Source: Rhytidiadelphus loreus
Taxonomy: Eukaryota > Streptophyta > Bryopsida > Hypnales > Hylocomiaceae
Length of the DNA: 64,000 bases
Assembly: GCA_947034895.1 (NCBI GenBank)
Contig: OX344765.1
Span: 10,731,001 to 10,795,000 of the forward strand
Direction: 5' to 3'
Below the pieces are notes generated by a model. It was not told the DNA's origin and made no database searches. It worked only from the letters and a program-made list of their open reading frames with translations. Positions 32,041 through 43,232 of the stretch are shown in pieces; the first letter of the stretch is position 1; each line of letters opens with the position of its first letter. The translations under genes and the position numbers were made by a program.

Positions 32041-32395
32041 TGCAATTAGCTCTTAGAAGGTTGCTTTAGGAGCAAACTACCTTAAATTTTATCTTGAAAC
32101 AATTGGGCCTACAAATTGTGCTTTTGAAACATTAATATCCACTTTACATTTTGTATTCTCTAATTGTACACCAAGGTGAAAGTGCCCATTACCATCCCAC
32201 TTAGCCTTTGAAGAAGGAGGGTGTTTTTAAAGAGAAATTGAAACATTTATTTTTGAAGTTAGAAGAAAATTGGAACTAGTTGTATGCACATATCTTCATG
32301 AATGGTTTATTGTTAAGGTTGGTTTCAATTACTTCTAACTTATTTTTATTTGATTATTTACATGTGCAATTTTATTTCTTTATAAGTTATGAACA
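32041..32395. other. AT-rich intergenic DNA
   Basis: Nothing recognised. Confidence 0.45.
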
Positions 32396-32624
32396 TTAAC
32401 CCCTAACTATGTCGATGTCCAGAAAGTGGACGATGAACAAAGGGCTTCAAGGCGTTGTTTTGTCCAACTAACTTTTCATTCATCCAATATAACACTTCAA
32501 TCTTGAAAACAAAACTTTCCTTAATGATCAATTTCATGAAATCCTGGTAAATGATATTTTTGTAGAAAGATATAAGCAAAAATGTGTCAAAATTAGAAAA
32601 AAGATCAAGGCATTAAGGGGTTAA
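32396..32624 (-). mobile_element. 229-bp TTAA-bounded element, copy 2
   Basis: Reverse-oriented full-length match of 9614-9842, with the same length and the same terminal TTAA at both ends (left TTAACCCCTAACTATG; right, reverse-complemented, TTAACCCCTTAATGCC). The CGATGTCC/GGACGATG subterminal motif is kept. Flanks differ from those of copy 1, so these are two independent insertions. Confidence 0.78.
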
Positions 32625-35035
32625 GCTTTGTCATTTTTTTCCAATCAACCTCAATTCAATTTACATCAAACATTCATAGGCTCAAATCAACCACCCAAAC
32701 AAAACCATCCTTAGCTCAACAACTCAACTACTACAATTCTACACATTCCCTAATTTGATCATAAAGTTTGTGCCCACAATAGTATACAAGGAAATGAAAA
32801 AGCAAATAAATTTGCTAATTGAAGGAATTTAAAAGAGTATAATTTTCCACAACATGACCATAATATCTCCTACTACCTTTACATAGACAATTGGCCCTCT
32901 TCACAACAAATACCATGTAAAGGCCAAATTTTCTTTCTTAACACCTACATCCCCAAACTATAATTTTTTTTAAATGCATTACTTGCATGGCAATTTCTAA
33001 ACATGAAAAAATAGAAAAATAATCCAAACATTGATAATTCTTTATCTAGTAAATTCTAGATTGACTCCTCTATTTCAAATGCCCAAATTACACATCTCTC
33101 AAATTTTATTATAGACAATACATGGGGTCAAGCCTAAGACACCTATTTTGGCCTACACAATACCATCCCTCTTATGCACACTCTACAATTTATAACAAAT
33201 ACACATGAATATATGTTATCTTGTGTTGCATCCATCCAAGCATCCAAGCCCTTTGTTTACAATGGCATAATAAAAAAGTACATGAGCCTTAAAAAATGAT
33301 ACTATTACATACGCAAACTCCAAATGATTTTTACTAATGAATGTAGAAAATTTAAAAGACCCCTTAGAGTACATTGTCCTACCATGCTTATTCCCTTGTC
33401 ACTATTCTAATCCCACAAATTGTACATGTGATGCCCGCTTATATCCTAATATGTTTTGCCTCTCAAAAACACCTTCAAAATGATCCCCCAACTACCCCAT
33501 CACAACAACATGAAATTCAATTAATGGAATTCACATATTGTAATGACAAATTCTTCCCATATTTTGTGGCACATAAGCTCAATAAATACCATTAACTTGA
33601 TATCAACACTTCAAACCTATGTTGGAATATACAACCATTATTGGTAATTGCTACAAGTCCCCATGGCATGACTCATATGCCATCCATTCAATCACTTCAC
33701 CGACGTCTTGAAATTCCCATTTTGAATATAAGTAATACACTTTCTAACATTAATAAAATTGCCATTAAATAAGCTACTTACATACTATATACAAACAAAA
33801 ATTAAAAACAATCAAATACTTTCAAATAAACATGAATTACCCTAAAACAAGTAGTATTCTTTACATTGCCTCTAATCCAACCCTATGCTTATTGCACATA
33901 CTTTTACCCAACCGTCACAACCTACTCCCCCTCCCTTCTCAAATTAAATTAGTCAGTATAGAGTTTCCTTTCTTACAAAGTTACATAATCTAGGTGTCAC
34001 TTGCATTGACTTTTCTAAGCACAACAAAAGACCCAAAATTAACAAATTCTTCACATACACCAACTAAGTTACTTAAAGTGGTTGGAATTATTTATGTCTT
34101 AAATTTTTTATAGTGAAGGTTTGATGTTTAGTTTTTTTTAATCAACTTGTCTAAAGGTCACTTCATAGTATGCCCTAAGTCCTAAATTCTCAAAATTTGA
34201 TTTGTGCATAGTGGAAAATTGGCACTTGGAGCTTCATACTATGCCCCAAATCTGAAGTTCAATAATACTCTAAAACACCTACATGGCAATGCTTTTGGAG
34301 AGTTTTGGAGTCAACAAAGAAATATTTGGAGATTGAATTGGGTTCATCCAAAATGGAAATCCAACTCAACCTCCACATTCCAATCATTTTTTCCTAATAT
34401 AAAACTAGGAGACTAATTCTATAGAAGACATCCTATTGTGCTCAATTTTTTTCCAAATTTTCCCAATAAATTTTTGATTCTAAAAGTGCCCCCCAAATGG
34501 ATTTTTGACTTTTAGTCCCATTTTGGGGGCACTTAATTGCCAAATTATATTATACAAGAGTGAAGTTGGGACTCAAAGTTCAAACTTTTGCCTTTATACT
34601 ATGAGTCCCAAGTTTCACATTTTTTATTCACCTTCTACAAGCTAAGAAAGTTGGGATTTGGCCTTTAACTTGAGTCTTAGGAAGTTGGAACTTGGGACAT
34701 TCGTCTACATGGACCCTAATATCATGTATTCTATCTTCTCACATACCTTTTAAGAAAAAGATGTGCCCTAATTTGAAATTCACTCTCTATTATTGTTTCT
34801 ACATTACAACAAGCTACATTCAACTATGATATTGATAAAAAATCTTCTTGAGTGTAAAAAAGATCCCAGATTGTTTAAATAATGCTCTTTTAGTGACTTT
34901 GATTATTGCTTGTATTTACCTCCAAATGTCCAAGGCACTATATTTTGGTATTGGCTTTATTCAAGTTATATGAATTCTTATCAAAGTACTCATTTTGGAT
35001 GGTTTTTGTTAGTCGAATCACCTTTGAAGTATATT
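32625..35035. other. AT-rich intergenic DNA, nothing recognised
   Basis: I see no gene, tRNA or repeat structure over 2.4 kb. Frames are short and low in complexity. Confidence 0.5.
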
Positions 35036-35448
35036 TTAACCCCTAAAGTCCCAAGGCCATTTTTATGCCAAAATCACTCAAAACTACCACTTTTGCTACA
35101 ATCACCTATGAAATAAAATTTTCAAATATTTTTTAGAATCTAACTGTAGGATCTTGTTCTACACTTGTTTTAGATCACATGATAAAAAAATTGTGATTTT
35201 TGATCGTATAGATTGAAAGATATTAGCATTCCAAGTGGAAGAAAAAAAATTCTTATAAGAAGTTGCTATGATTGCCCGCAAAACAAGAAACTTCATAACT
35301 TTCACATCACGAATCCAAATGGAATGAATCAAAGCTTCCCCTTAAAGAAGCACCCCTAATCTGATATTGAAAACAATTAATCATGATTTTTCTATTGAAG
35401 ATTTTGTGCAAGGATGACTATTGCAAATCTTGATTTTTTTAGTGTTAA
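35036..35448 (+). mobile_element. Short (413-bp) TTAA-family element
   Basis: Left end TTAACCCCTAAAGTCCCAAG; a degraded right end reads TTAACACTAAAA when reverse-complemented. The family landmark CATAACTTTCACATCAC followed by CCAAATGGAATGAATC lies at about 35292-35332. Compared with the ~0.8-1.1 kb relatives it is internally deleted. Confidence 0.6.
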
Positions 35449-36237
35449 AGGCTCATAGAGACGAGGTTGAAATTCATTAGATCTTGAGGGGAAAATCACA
35501 TTGGAATTCATTTACAAACATTGTTAAGTAGATTTTGAGAAGCTATAAATTGATTATAGTTTTGCATGTTATATCCTTTAGTCTCATATTTTTCATGACC
35601 CCAATTTTAGATTTGACATATAAAAAGTGGATTGAAAGAGTTCAATTCACTTCTATAGTTTTAACACCCTAGCCTCTTAATCAAACATTACATTACAATC
35701 ATTCAATCCATAGGTGATATTGTTGTGATCCATAACACATCTAATTTGAATTCATGTAGGTACAATTTGAAAATTGATAAAACTAATAAAAAAAACTTGG
35801 TCTTTTTGTTTCTAAAGTTTTAAGCAAGCTCTAAGAAGCTCAAGAAAGGCCTAGGGCATTTAGAAGTTAAGTGCCTAATTTGTAATATTAAACAAGAATT
35901 AAATATCATGTCCTTGACAATGATGTCATCTTCTACAAGAAAGAAAAGTTTTATTTTTATTTTAGGGTTGCAATTTGCAATTTGTAGTATCTAAAGGAAG
36001 AAAACATGATTATATTGTGAGTTGATTAGTTATTTCTTGTGAAGGTAGGTATATTTCCAATTCAAAGACAATTACCTTCATATTAAATTGACCAAGATCA
36101 ATGAAGTTAAATATTTTCAATGATACAACCTCCACGAAGGCCCACAAGAGGTCGTGGGATTGAGTGGCCAAACTTTGTTGAGAGTTCAATGAAATGAGCA
36201 ATAAATAGGTAATAGAATATAGGAATTGGAGCCTTTG
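35449..36237. other. AT-rich intergenic DNA
   Basis: No gene recognised. Confidence 0.45.
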
Positions 36238-36366
36238 GCTAGTCATAATGTGAAGCCTCCAAAGGCCAAGTCCAAAGTTCAAACCCTTGGCAATGAATTC
36301 CCATGGCCTCTCGATTTACATGGCCACAGTGTGAAGTCTCCAAAGGTCAAGCCCAAAGTCCAAACC
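36238..36366 (+). repeat. Imperfect tandem duplication (~82-bp period)
   Basis: GTGAAGCCTCCAAAGGCCAA (about 36251) is repeated as GTGAAGTCTCCAAAGGTCAA (about 36332), with matching AAAGTTCAAACCC/AAAGTCCAAACCC downstream. A more diverged relative lies near 36647-36690. GTTCAAACC resembles an RNA polymerase III B-box, so a SINE origin is possible but unproven. Confidence 0.5.
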
Positions 36367-37649
36367 CATCTTGCAATAAAGTCACCTTTACTTGTGTCAA
36401 AAAATAAAAAAAATAAAAAATCCAAACCCATACCAATTTAATAGTTGAAATCTTGTCAATTTGTATTTTTATAAAAAAGATTGAACAACCTCTCGATTAT
36501 AGTTTGGGTCTCCATTTCTAGTTGACCTAAACTTCCTTTGAGAGTCTATTGCCATGTAGGTAGCTAGCCTTTGGACTTTGCCTTCTAGTTTGAAGAGTTG
36601 AGAGGGAGAACTCTTGGTTTCTTGAAATCTCATTGGTGGAAACCCACGGCCTCTTAATCTTTGGCCATAGTATCAAGTGCCCTAAGTGGCAATCCTTCTA
36701 AAATTCACCGCCATTCATTCACTGACCTTGTGCTCCATTCTTAAATATGGATTTTATATCCAATTTGCCAAAGTAGTGCAACTTGTGATAATCTTCACAA
36801 GAGTTAGTGACAAAGATATTCCCCTTCACAAATATATTCAACAAAACCTCAAACTATTATTTTTTTTCTTTTTCTTTTTTGACACAAACAAAGACCTAAA
36901 ACTACTTTCAATATCTATCCAAATAGGGCAATATCCTCCTCCTCTATCCTTCGAATGATTATTATTTTTCCCTACGTGAACTGCAATGATTCCATCCACT
37001 CAAAAAAACAGAGGATATTTCACCCAAATATTCCAATCTTTTGTTCCACCTCCACAACTCATCAAAAAAACTCAGCAATTGCAATGGAAATCATCCATGT
37101 GTTTCAAAAAATAAAAATAAAAATTCAACACCGAATCAAATCCCGGGTAGGCTGGTAAGGTAGGTACAGTCTCGTCACCTAAAGCAAATAACCTCAGACT
37201 GAGATATTGATGAGTGGACCTATCAATTTTCACCATTTCCAAAAGCAGAATAAATGGTTGTTTTGTACTTTGGTTTCTTTTTTTTTGAATGCCATGGTTC
37301 TTCCATTTTTTTTATTTTTAAAAAAGAGCAGAATAATGCTGAGAGAGAGAAGAGAATGTACGTTAATCTAAGCTTTACATGGGCCATCCATGCATTGATC
37401 TCCCGGCCCCGGTCCCGGCCAACCCCCAAAGTTTGTTGATATTTCTCTCTCCACGAGCAAGGTCCAAGGGCGTGTCCGTGATATTTTTTTGGTGGGTGCA
37501 AGATGTCAAGATGTGATGCCAGACTTCCCAAGCAATGGAAGACTGTGTCCGCCTGCCGGCAAAGGACTTTGGGAGAAACAAGGAAATGGCCGATCATTGA
37601 CTTTAAGATAATAAAGTTTATATTGGAGCTCAGTTTACCTTACCCAACA
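36367..37649. other. Intergenic DNA with a GC-richer patch
   Basis: 37130-37600 is less AT-rich and contains a 124-codon minus-strand frame starting at an ATG (37597) and ending at 37223, without any recognisable domain. I do not call it a gene. Confidence 0.4.
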
Positions 37650-38310
37650 CACCACATTCACAAATGAGGACATGTGGAGGCGCCCCCTCAATAAATAAAA
37701 TTAAAATTCTAGGGGCACCAGTGAGTGTGGCTGATGTTTAAGCTTATTGAGTTATGACGTCACTGTGGCAAACCAACTGTTTTAACTTAACTTAGAGCAT
37801 CTCCACTGTTTCACTGGGAAGGGGCCCCCACTTGGTTTATGGAGGGCCCCCACCCTCATAGATCTCCTCTCACTACAGACACACCTAAGGGAAAAAAGAG
37901 ACTCGTCTCTGTAAAATGAGCCTCTGAGAATTTTTATTCTCGGGGCCCTTAAGATGGGCCCTCCGATCTCTTCATTGAGCTTGGATTGTTTGCTTCTCTA
38001 ATTACGACCAACACGACACACACACAATGAGGACATGTGGAGCCCCCTCACCAATTTCAGTTCTCTCCGTTGGTCTAGTTGCTTTTGTCCTCTCATGCCA
38101 CCAATTGTTGTTTTAAAACATCTCCACTATTTCACTAGGAAAGGGACCCAATCTATGACAAACCCATCCTCCTATCACAAATACATTGCTTGATGGAAAA
38201 AACCAAGTCCAACCTCCATAAAATGAGCCCTCAAACCTTCTATCAAGATGACCCCTCCCATCTCCTCATTGAGCTTGGATTGTCTACTTCTCTGACTCTA
38301 TTTTTGTAAC
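37650..38310 (+). repeat. Two tandem copies of a ~330-360 bp repeat
   Basis: AATGAGGACATGTGGAG occurs at about 37662 and 38028; CATCTCCACTGTTTCACTGG at about 37799 recurs as CATCTCCACTATTTCACTAG at about 38119; AAAATGAGCC, the CTCCGATCTCTTCATTGAGC / CTCCCATCTCCTCATTGAGC pair and TTGGATTGT follow in the same order. The GAGCATCTCCAC start resembles termini of common plant MITEs. Confidence 0.65.
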
Positions 38311-39040
38311 ACTTTTTGAAACATATGAGAATTGTAGCAACTTGAATCAATGAAAGTACAAAGTTGTAGTATACATCTAGTAATCATGTTGAGTACCATA
38401 GACGGAGATATAGACTAAGGAAGGGTGGGGAACTACATTGTTGTTGGAACTTGGAAGGATAGTTGAACTCACAAAAAACCAATTGGCAAAGGTAGTTTCA
38501 TTGTGAAAAGGGTGGAGGTGTTCTTGCACCCGCAAAACTAGATTCCCTAGAAGGTTGTTTGATTTTTCAATCTCCCAAAAAAAAATGAGAGAGGGAAACC
38601 AAAATTTGATACTTCACTTTAGATCCTCCAAATACCCATTTTGGATTTACAAGAGCTTTAAAGTTAAGCCTATGATTGTGCATGCTTGATTAAGATCCAA
38701 CCATTCCACCTTTTAAGCTATATCATAAGTAACATGAAACTAGAATCTTGTTATACTTCAGAAGTAACATCCCTCATGACTTCTATAGCTCACCATGTCA
38801 TTTCTCATTTCTCAGAAACAAGGCTCTACTTCCCCATAATCCCAAGTCCGGTTTTCATGGTAGATTTTTTTTGTCACCATTCCATTGGATAGTTAAAAAA
38901 AACATTTAATTGAAAACGCAAACCCTCTTTCTACACCTTTAGATTTGTGAAAAGTACAAATACAAATGTCTATAATAAACTACTAGACTTCGCATTATCT
39001 TCCACAAGGCTCTCAAGCCTCCAAACTCTCGAACATTACT
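38311..39040. other. AT-rich intergenic DNA
   Basis: No gene recognised. Confidence 0.45.
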
Positions 39041-39149
39041 CTACACAAAATAGTGAAATTAGTTTGCCCCAGACTATAGTTGACCATGTCTGAAAGTGTT
39101 AGATATGAGAAATTAGTGTGGGGCAACCTAATTTCACTATTTTGTGTAG
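39041..39149. repeat. 109-bp hairpin with near-perfect 31-bp arms
   Basis: The arms 39041-39071 and 39119-39149 match at 30 of 31 positions (start CTACACAAAATAGTGAAATT) and flank a 47-nt loop. Size and near-perfect pairing resemble a microRNA precursor or a very small foldback element. No target duplication is obvious. Confidence 0.72.
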
Positions 39150-40264
39150 TCCATTACCTAATCCAATATTAACTACTACAAAATAGATAACAATTTTTTT
39201 TCACATTTCCCGCCAACCAGTTTCACACAAAAAAGCTCCTCCCTATTTCTCCATACTTCCACCCCACCCCACCCCTACAATAGGCACATTCAAATAAAAA
39301 TAATAAAATACACCAAACTGATTCTTTTATTATATACATAAATATAAAAATTGGCTTTCTCAGGATTTGTTTTCATGAAGTTTTCTTCAAGTTTTTTTCC
39401 GGGTTTTTTTCGGTTATTTTTTTTTAAGGATTCTCTTTTGTACGCCGTAGTATTTGTTTTTTGGATCCACATGAAGGGGAGGGGGGGGCATAAAATTACT
39501 GGCTAGCACGGACGCCGGCCCTTCCGTGAGGGATTGATTTTGCAATGAGTAAAAGTGAAGGGATAACTTTTTAAGAAAAAAAGAAAAAGAAATTTACCCG
39601 CGCCTTGACTTCCATAAGAAGCAAGATCAGTAGGGCCAGGTGGCGTCAGCCCACCAACGGAGCGTAGGCCGGCGAGGGAGGGGGCTGGTCATGGCGGCTG
39701 GAAAAGGGGAGGCATTGGGAACGGTCGATTTCAGTGCAGTTCCCGTGGGAGATCAGCTGGGGAACAGTGCCTGTGCCAAGTACTACTCACTACTGGATGA
39801 ATAGTTTATAATTAAACTTACTACTGCCGTGTTCAGTTGTATTATGCAGACGGTGACATCCATCCGTCCTGGAGCCGCCACAGGGAACCAGCGTTGGTCC
39901 CCTAGTTGGCAGGACCGTACGGCGGACTCTCGCCCCACAATTAAAGTAAGTTACTAGTGAGGACGAAAGCCTAGAGGACGGGAGTACTTCCGTAGAGGGG
40001 GACCTTTGCGGTGGGTTTCACCAAGACTTGAGGAAGGGACCACTCGAAGAGTCATTGGGACTTGGGGAGCCCCATTTTGTGTTGGGGGGGATCATGGGAA
40101 ATGGGAAAAAAAAAAAAAAAAAATTTACCCGAAATGAAAGTGAACAAGAAAGAGAAGGTCTTGGTGGAAGTGCATTTGCATTGTTTGCATTTTGGATGAG
40201 TCGACTTTGGAAAGAAAAAGGGTGGGCGGACGGGTGGGTCGTTTGAGGGGACTTCTCATTGTAG
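39150..40264. other. Intergenic DNA with GC-rich island (39490-40264)
   Basis: CpG-rich from about 39490 to 40250. AAATTTACCCG occurs twice, at about 39589 and 40122, each time preceded by an A-rich run (the second of about 19 A), suggesting a duplicated poly(A)-bearing segment. A 72-codon plus-strand frame (40028-40246) has no known domain. Confidence 0.45.
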
Positions 40265-40273
40265 GAATGCTTG

Positions 40274-40435
40274 GGGTCGTTAGCATGTGAGCTTAGAATC
40301 TTGAGTCCATGAGTCTGGGAGCCTCAACAACTATGTTGTAAGCACCCTTCCATGGTTATAGAGTACCTACGTTATAGGTCACCTTCAATGGTTGTAGGCT
40401 TGCATTTTTAGGCTCACATGCTAGCATCTTTGTAT
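40274..40435. mobile_element. 162-bp TIR element with 9-bp flanking duplication
   Basis: Inner termini GTTAGCATGTGAGCTTAGAA (left) and GCTAGCATGTGAGCCTAAAA (right, reverse-complemented) are complementary. The element is flanked by GAATGCTTG at 40265-40273 and again at 40436-40444, a 9-bp direct duplication typical of Mutator-like insertion (hAT would give 8). Related to 51123-51378. Confidence 0.65.
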
Positions 40436-40781
40436 GAATGCTTGTGGGAAAGGGGAGGGTGATCGGGCTTCTCAAACAACAAGCCACATGGATATCATGT
40501 TGTAGGGTCCATTGATTTATATGTTGCTCCCATATTTACAGAGAAAATTGTGAAAAGAGACAAATATCGCAATTGTAGTTTAGTGAGCGTAACTAAACAA
40601 AGGGATAGATTTTGGGGGACTTGTGGATTAGATTCAGAAAATGTAGGGCCAATTTTTTCAAATGCAAGAGATAGAATGCCTACATAGTGGCGGTGACCAT
40701 AATTACTCCTGAATGGTAATGCAATGACTTGGCAATATTTCCTCTGTTGTATTTAGTTGGTTGGTCAAGAGTGTAGATGTT

Positions 40782-41582
40782 TTACCCTCTAAAGTCCCAA
40801 GGCCTTTAGTGGAATAGTACGAGAAATGTGTAGGAGAAATTTTAGAGAATTTGATTATTTTGATTGCAAGATGTTTACAAGTATAGTGAAGAAAGTGTGA
40901 TTTGGGGCACCCTTGACAAACTAAATTATAAGACTTCATATCCATTTAATTTGGAATTTTTGCATCTTAGATATTGAATTAAACACATTTTATGTTGAAG
41001 TATTAAGTTGATACTTTAGGAAAATAACTCCAATGAAAAATGAGATTTTCATTCTTTAATAAATTGTTAAGTAAAAGTAGATATGAGATAAAAGAAAAAA
41101 CTAAATTGTTATTAGTTCTTGTATAGAATTGAAAGACTATTCCAATAGTCAAATTGTTTTAGCAAGCCAAGATTACCATATGGAACTTCTTTTTTGGATT
41201 TGAAAAACAAATCCAACATATTATTTTTTTCAATGAGTTGCTTTGATTGCCCAAAAAATAAGATGTTCTATAACTTTCTCATCACTTACACAAATAGAAC
41301 AAACCTAATCTTTCCACATAGACAAAATATAGGGTAATAGGAACAAATTTTTAAAATTTTTAATTCAAATATTTGTAGATTTTTGGAGGGTGCCTACGTT
41401 CAACTAGTTTGTAGTTTAGGTGGTATAATTTTGCTCATGGACACTAATGAAAATAGAAATTATATTTCTATAAAGTTTATTTGTTTTTCTATCATGTAAT
41501 TTTTTTGTAAATCATGTAAAAAATTGAACTCATAGAAACTTGCATGAATTTTCAAGGGGACACTTGGGACTTTAGGAATTAA
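40782..41582 (+). mobile_element. 801-bp TTAA-family element
   Basis: Left end TTACCCTCTAAAGTCCCAAG; the right end, reverse-complemented, is TTAATTCCTAAAGTCCCAAG, so the termini match well after TTAA. The landmark ATAACTTTCTCATCAC with AAATAGAAC lies near 41268-41303. Non-coding. Oriented like the copies at 35036, 44994, 50728 and 59221. Confidence 0.7.
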
Positions 41583-42028
41583 GAACAACGTCAACCTTGC
41601 ACATTTAAATTAACATGCTTAGCTTTTGCATCCATATTAAAGGAGTTCTCCAATTTTAATGTTTTTTAAAACTATATATAAAATATGTCATATATATATA
41701 TAACCTTTGAAAAATCAAGGAGCCCACTTTGGATATTTTAGAATTTGGAATGAACTATTGCATACTCAATATACAGGAATAAATTGTAGAAAAAAAAATG
41801 TGAGCATGTCTATATGAATAATTTAAATTTAAAATAAATAAATAACAATCAAATTTTTTTCCAAGGAAATATTCCCTCATATGTAGTTTAGTATCAACAA
41901 AGACAAGCCTTGAAATAATCACTTAAAAAGATGATTAAAATTAAGTGTGTTGAAGTTCACAATTGATCCACATAGGATTGCAAATAAACTTGCAAATGGT
42001 TCCAACAAGAACTAAAAGAATGTGTGTT
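41583..42028. other. AT-rich intergenic DNA
   Basis: A short TA run lies at 41689-41702. No gene. Confidence 0.45.
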
Positions 42029-42570
42029 GTAGAGAGTTGTATGAAGGCAACCTGTAGATAGTCATGTTATGGAGATGTTGATGAATTTGTAGAAAGGTGT
42101 GTCAAAGCAAAGGTGAAAGTTTGTAGAAAGTTGTATCATGGTGAAGTTGATATCCTATAGAGAGTTGCGTCTAGGCAAAGGTGAGAATCCATAGAGATCA
42201 GTGTCAAGACAAAGTTGATAGCTTGTAGAGAGTTGTGTCAAGGCAAAGATATATAGTCAATAGAAAATTATTTTAGGGCAAAGGTCAACAATTACAGCTT
42301 TACATCTTTGTCATGATGTTGACAACCATATGGCTACTTACAACATCAATACAAATTGAATAAAGAATTGTATGCTATAAAGAGTAGTGTCAAGGCAAAA
42401 GTGAATAGTCACATCCTCATGGTTGAGCTATTAACGGCATCCAAATGTGAATGAATAAGGCAATGACCAATTGCAGTAAAGACACGTGTTACAAGCAAAG
42501 GTGAATAGTCACAACCACACGGCTCCTCACGACGTCCACAAGTAAAGGAATGAATAAGACAATGTTAGCG
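42029..42570 (+). repeat. Degenerate minisatellite, ~35-45 bp unit
   Basis: Variants of TAGAGAGTTGTGTCAAGGCA plus AAGGTGA recur about eight times (near 42030, 42091, 42131, 42154, 42191, 42225, 42252, 42380). The last two units are embedded in a longer ~100-bp duplication with GGTGAATAGTCACA near 42398 and 42501 and GAATGAATAAG near 42450 and 42547. Confidence 0.75.
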
Positions 42571-43178
42571 TACTCCTACTCTCATATGATATGAGTTGTA
42601 TGTGATGACAAGATCCTAGTGATTCATATTTCACAAATCCACCTATGACTTTCAAGTGTAGAGATTTAACTAGAAATTTAAAGAATTTTTTTTAATGATT
42701 TTTTTTAATGATTTTTTAGAGTACTAGGGGCATCCAATGTTTACAAATTTTGAATCATCTAAAGCCAATTTTATTTCTTTCAATGATTTTGAATCCTACA
42801 AGCACTTAGAATTGGAAAAGTCGGCAATTCAAATCACTTGAAAAGGACATTAGTTCTACGGACAAGTGCCAAAAAATGCACCATCTTTGATCTATATAAT
42901 CACTTAGAATATGCATATTTAGATTCTAAAATTTTGTAAATATATTCTACAACAAGGTAGAAAGCCAATTTCATGGTCAAATAAGTAAAAAAAACATTTT
43001 TCAATTTTTATTCATGACTTTCTTGAAGTGGATCATTTTGAAGGCATTTGACACACAAATTAATAAAAAATACTTTAGAAGTGAGACATTACAAGCAAAA
43101 GTGGGATAATTTGACTAAACTTTGATCATAGGGTCATTACTTGAAATGATAGGATAGAGGCCTTGAAGGCTATTTAAA
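42571..43178. other. AT-rich intergenic DNA
   Basis: Nothing recognised apart from a TTTTTTTAATGA doublet near 42688-42712. Confidence 0.45.
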
Positions 43179-43232
43179 AGAGCATCCACACTCATCATCC
43201 ATTTGGATTGTGTGTTAGAGTGTGGATGCTCT
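43179..43232. repeat. 54-bp perfect hairpin
   Basis: AGAGCATCCACACTC (43179-43193) and its exact complement (43218-43232) flank a 24-nt loop. AGAGCATC-type termini are common in plant miniature elements, so this may be the extreme end product of a MITE, or a structured transcript. Confidence 0.7.

Noticed and set aside
37223..37597. 124-codon minus-strand frame from an ATG
   Set aside because: No recognisable domain, with a Lys-rich low-complexity C-terminal part; insufficient support.
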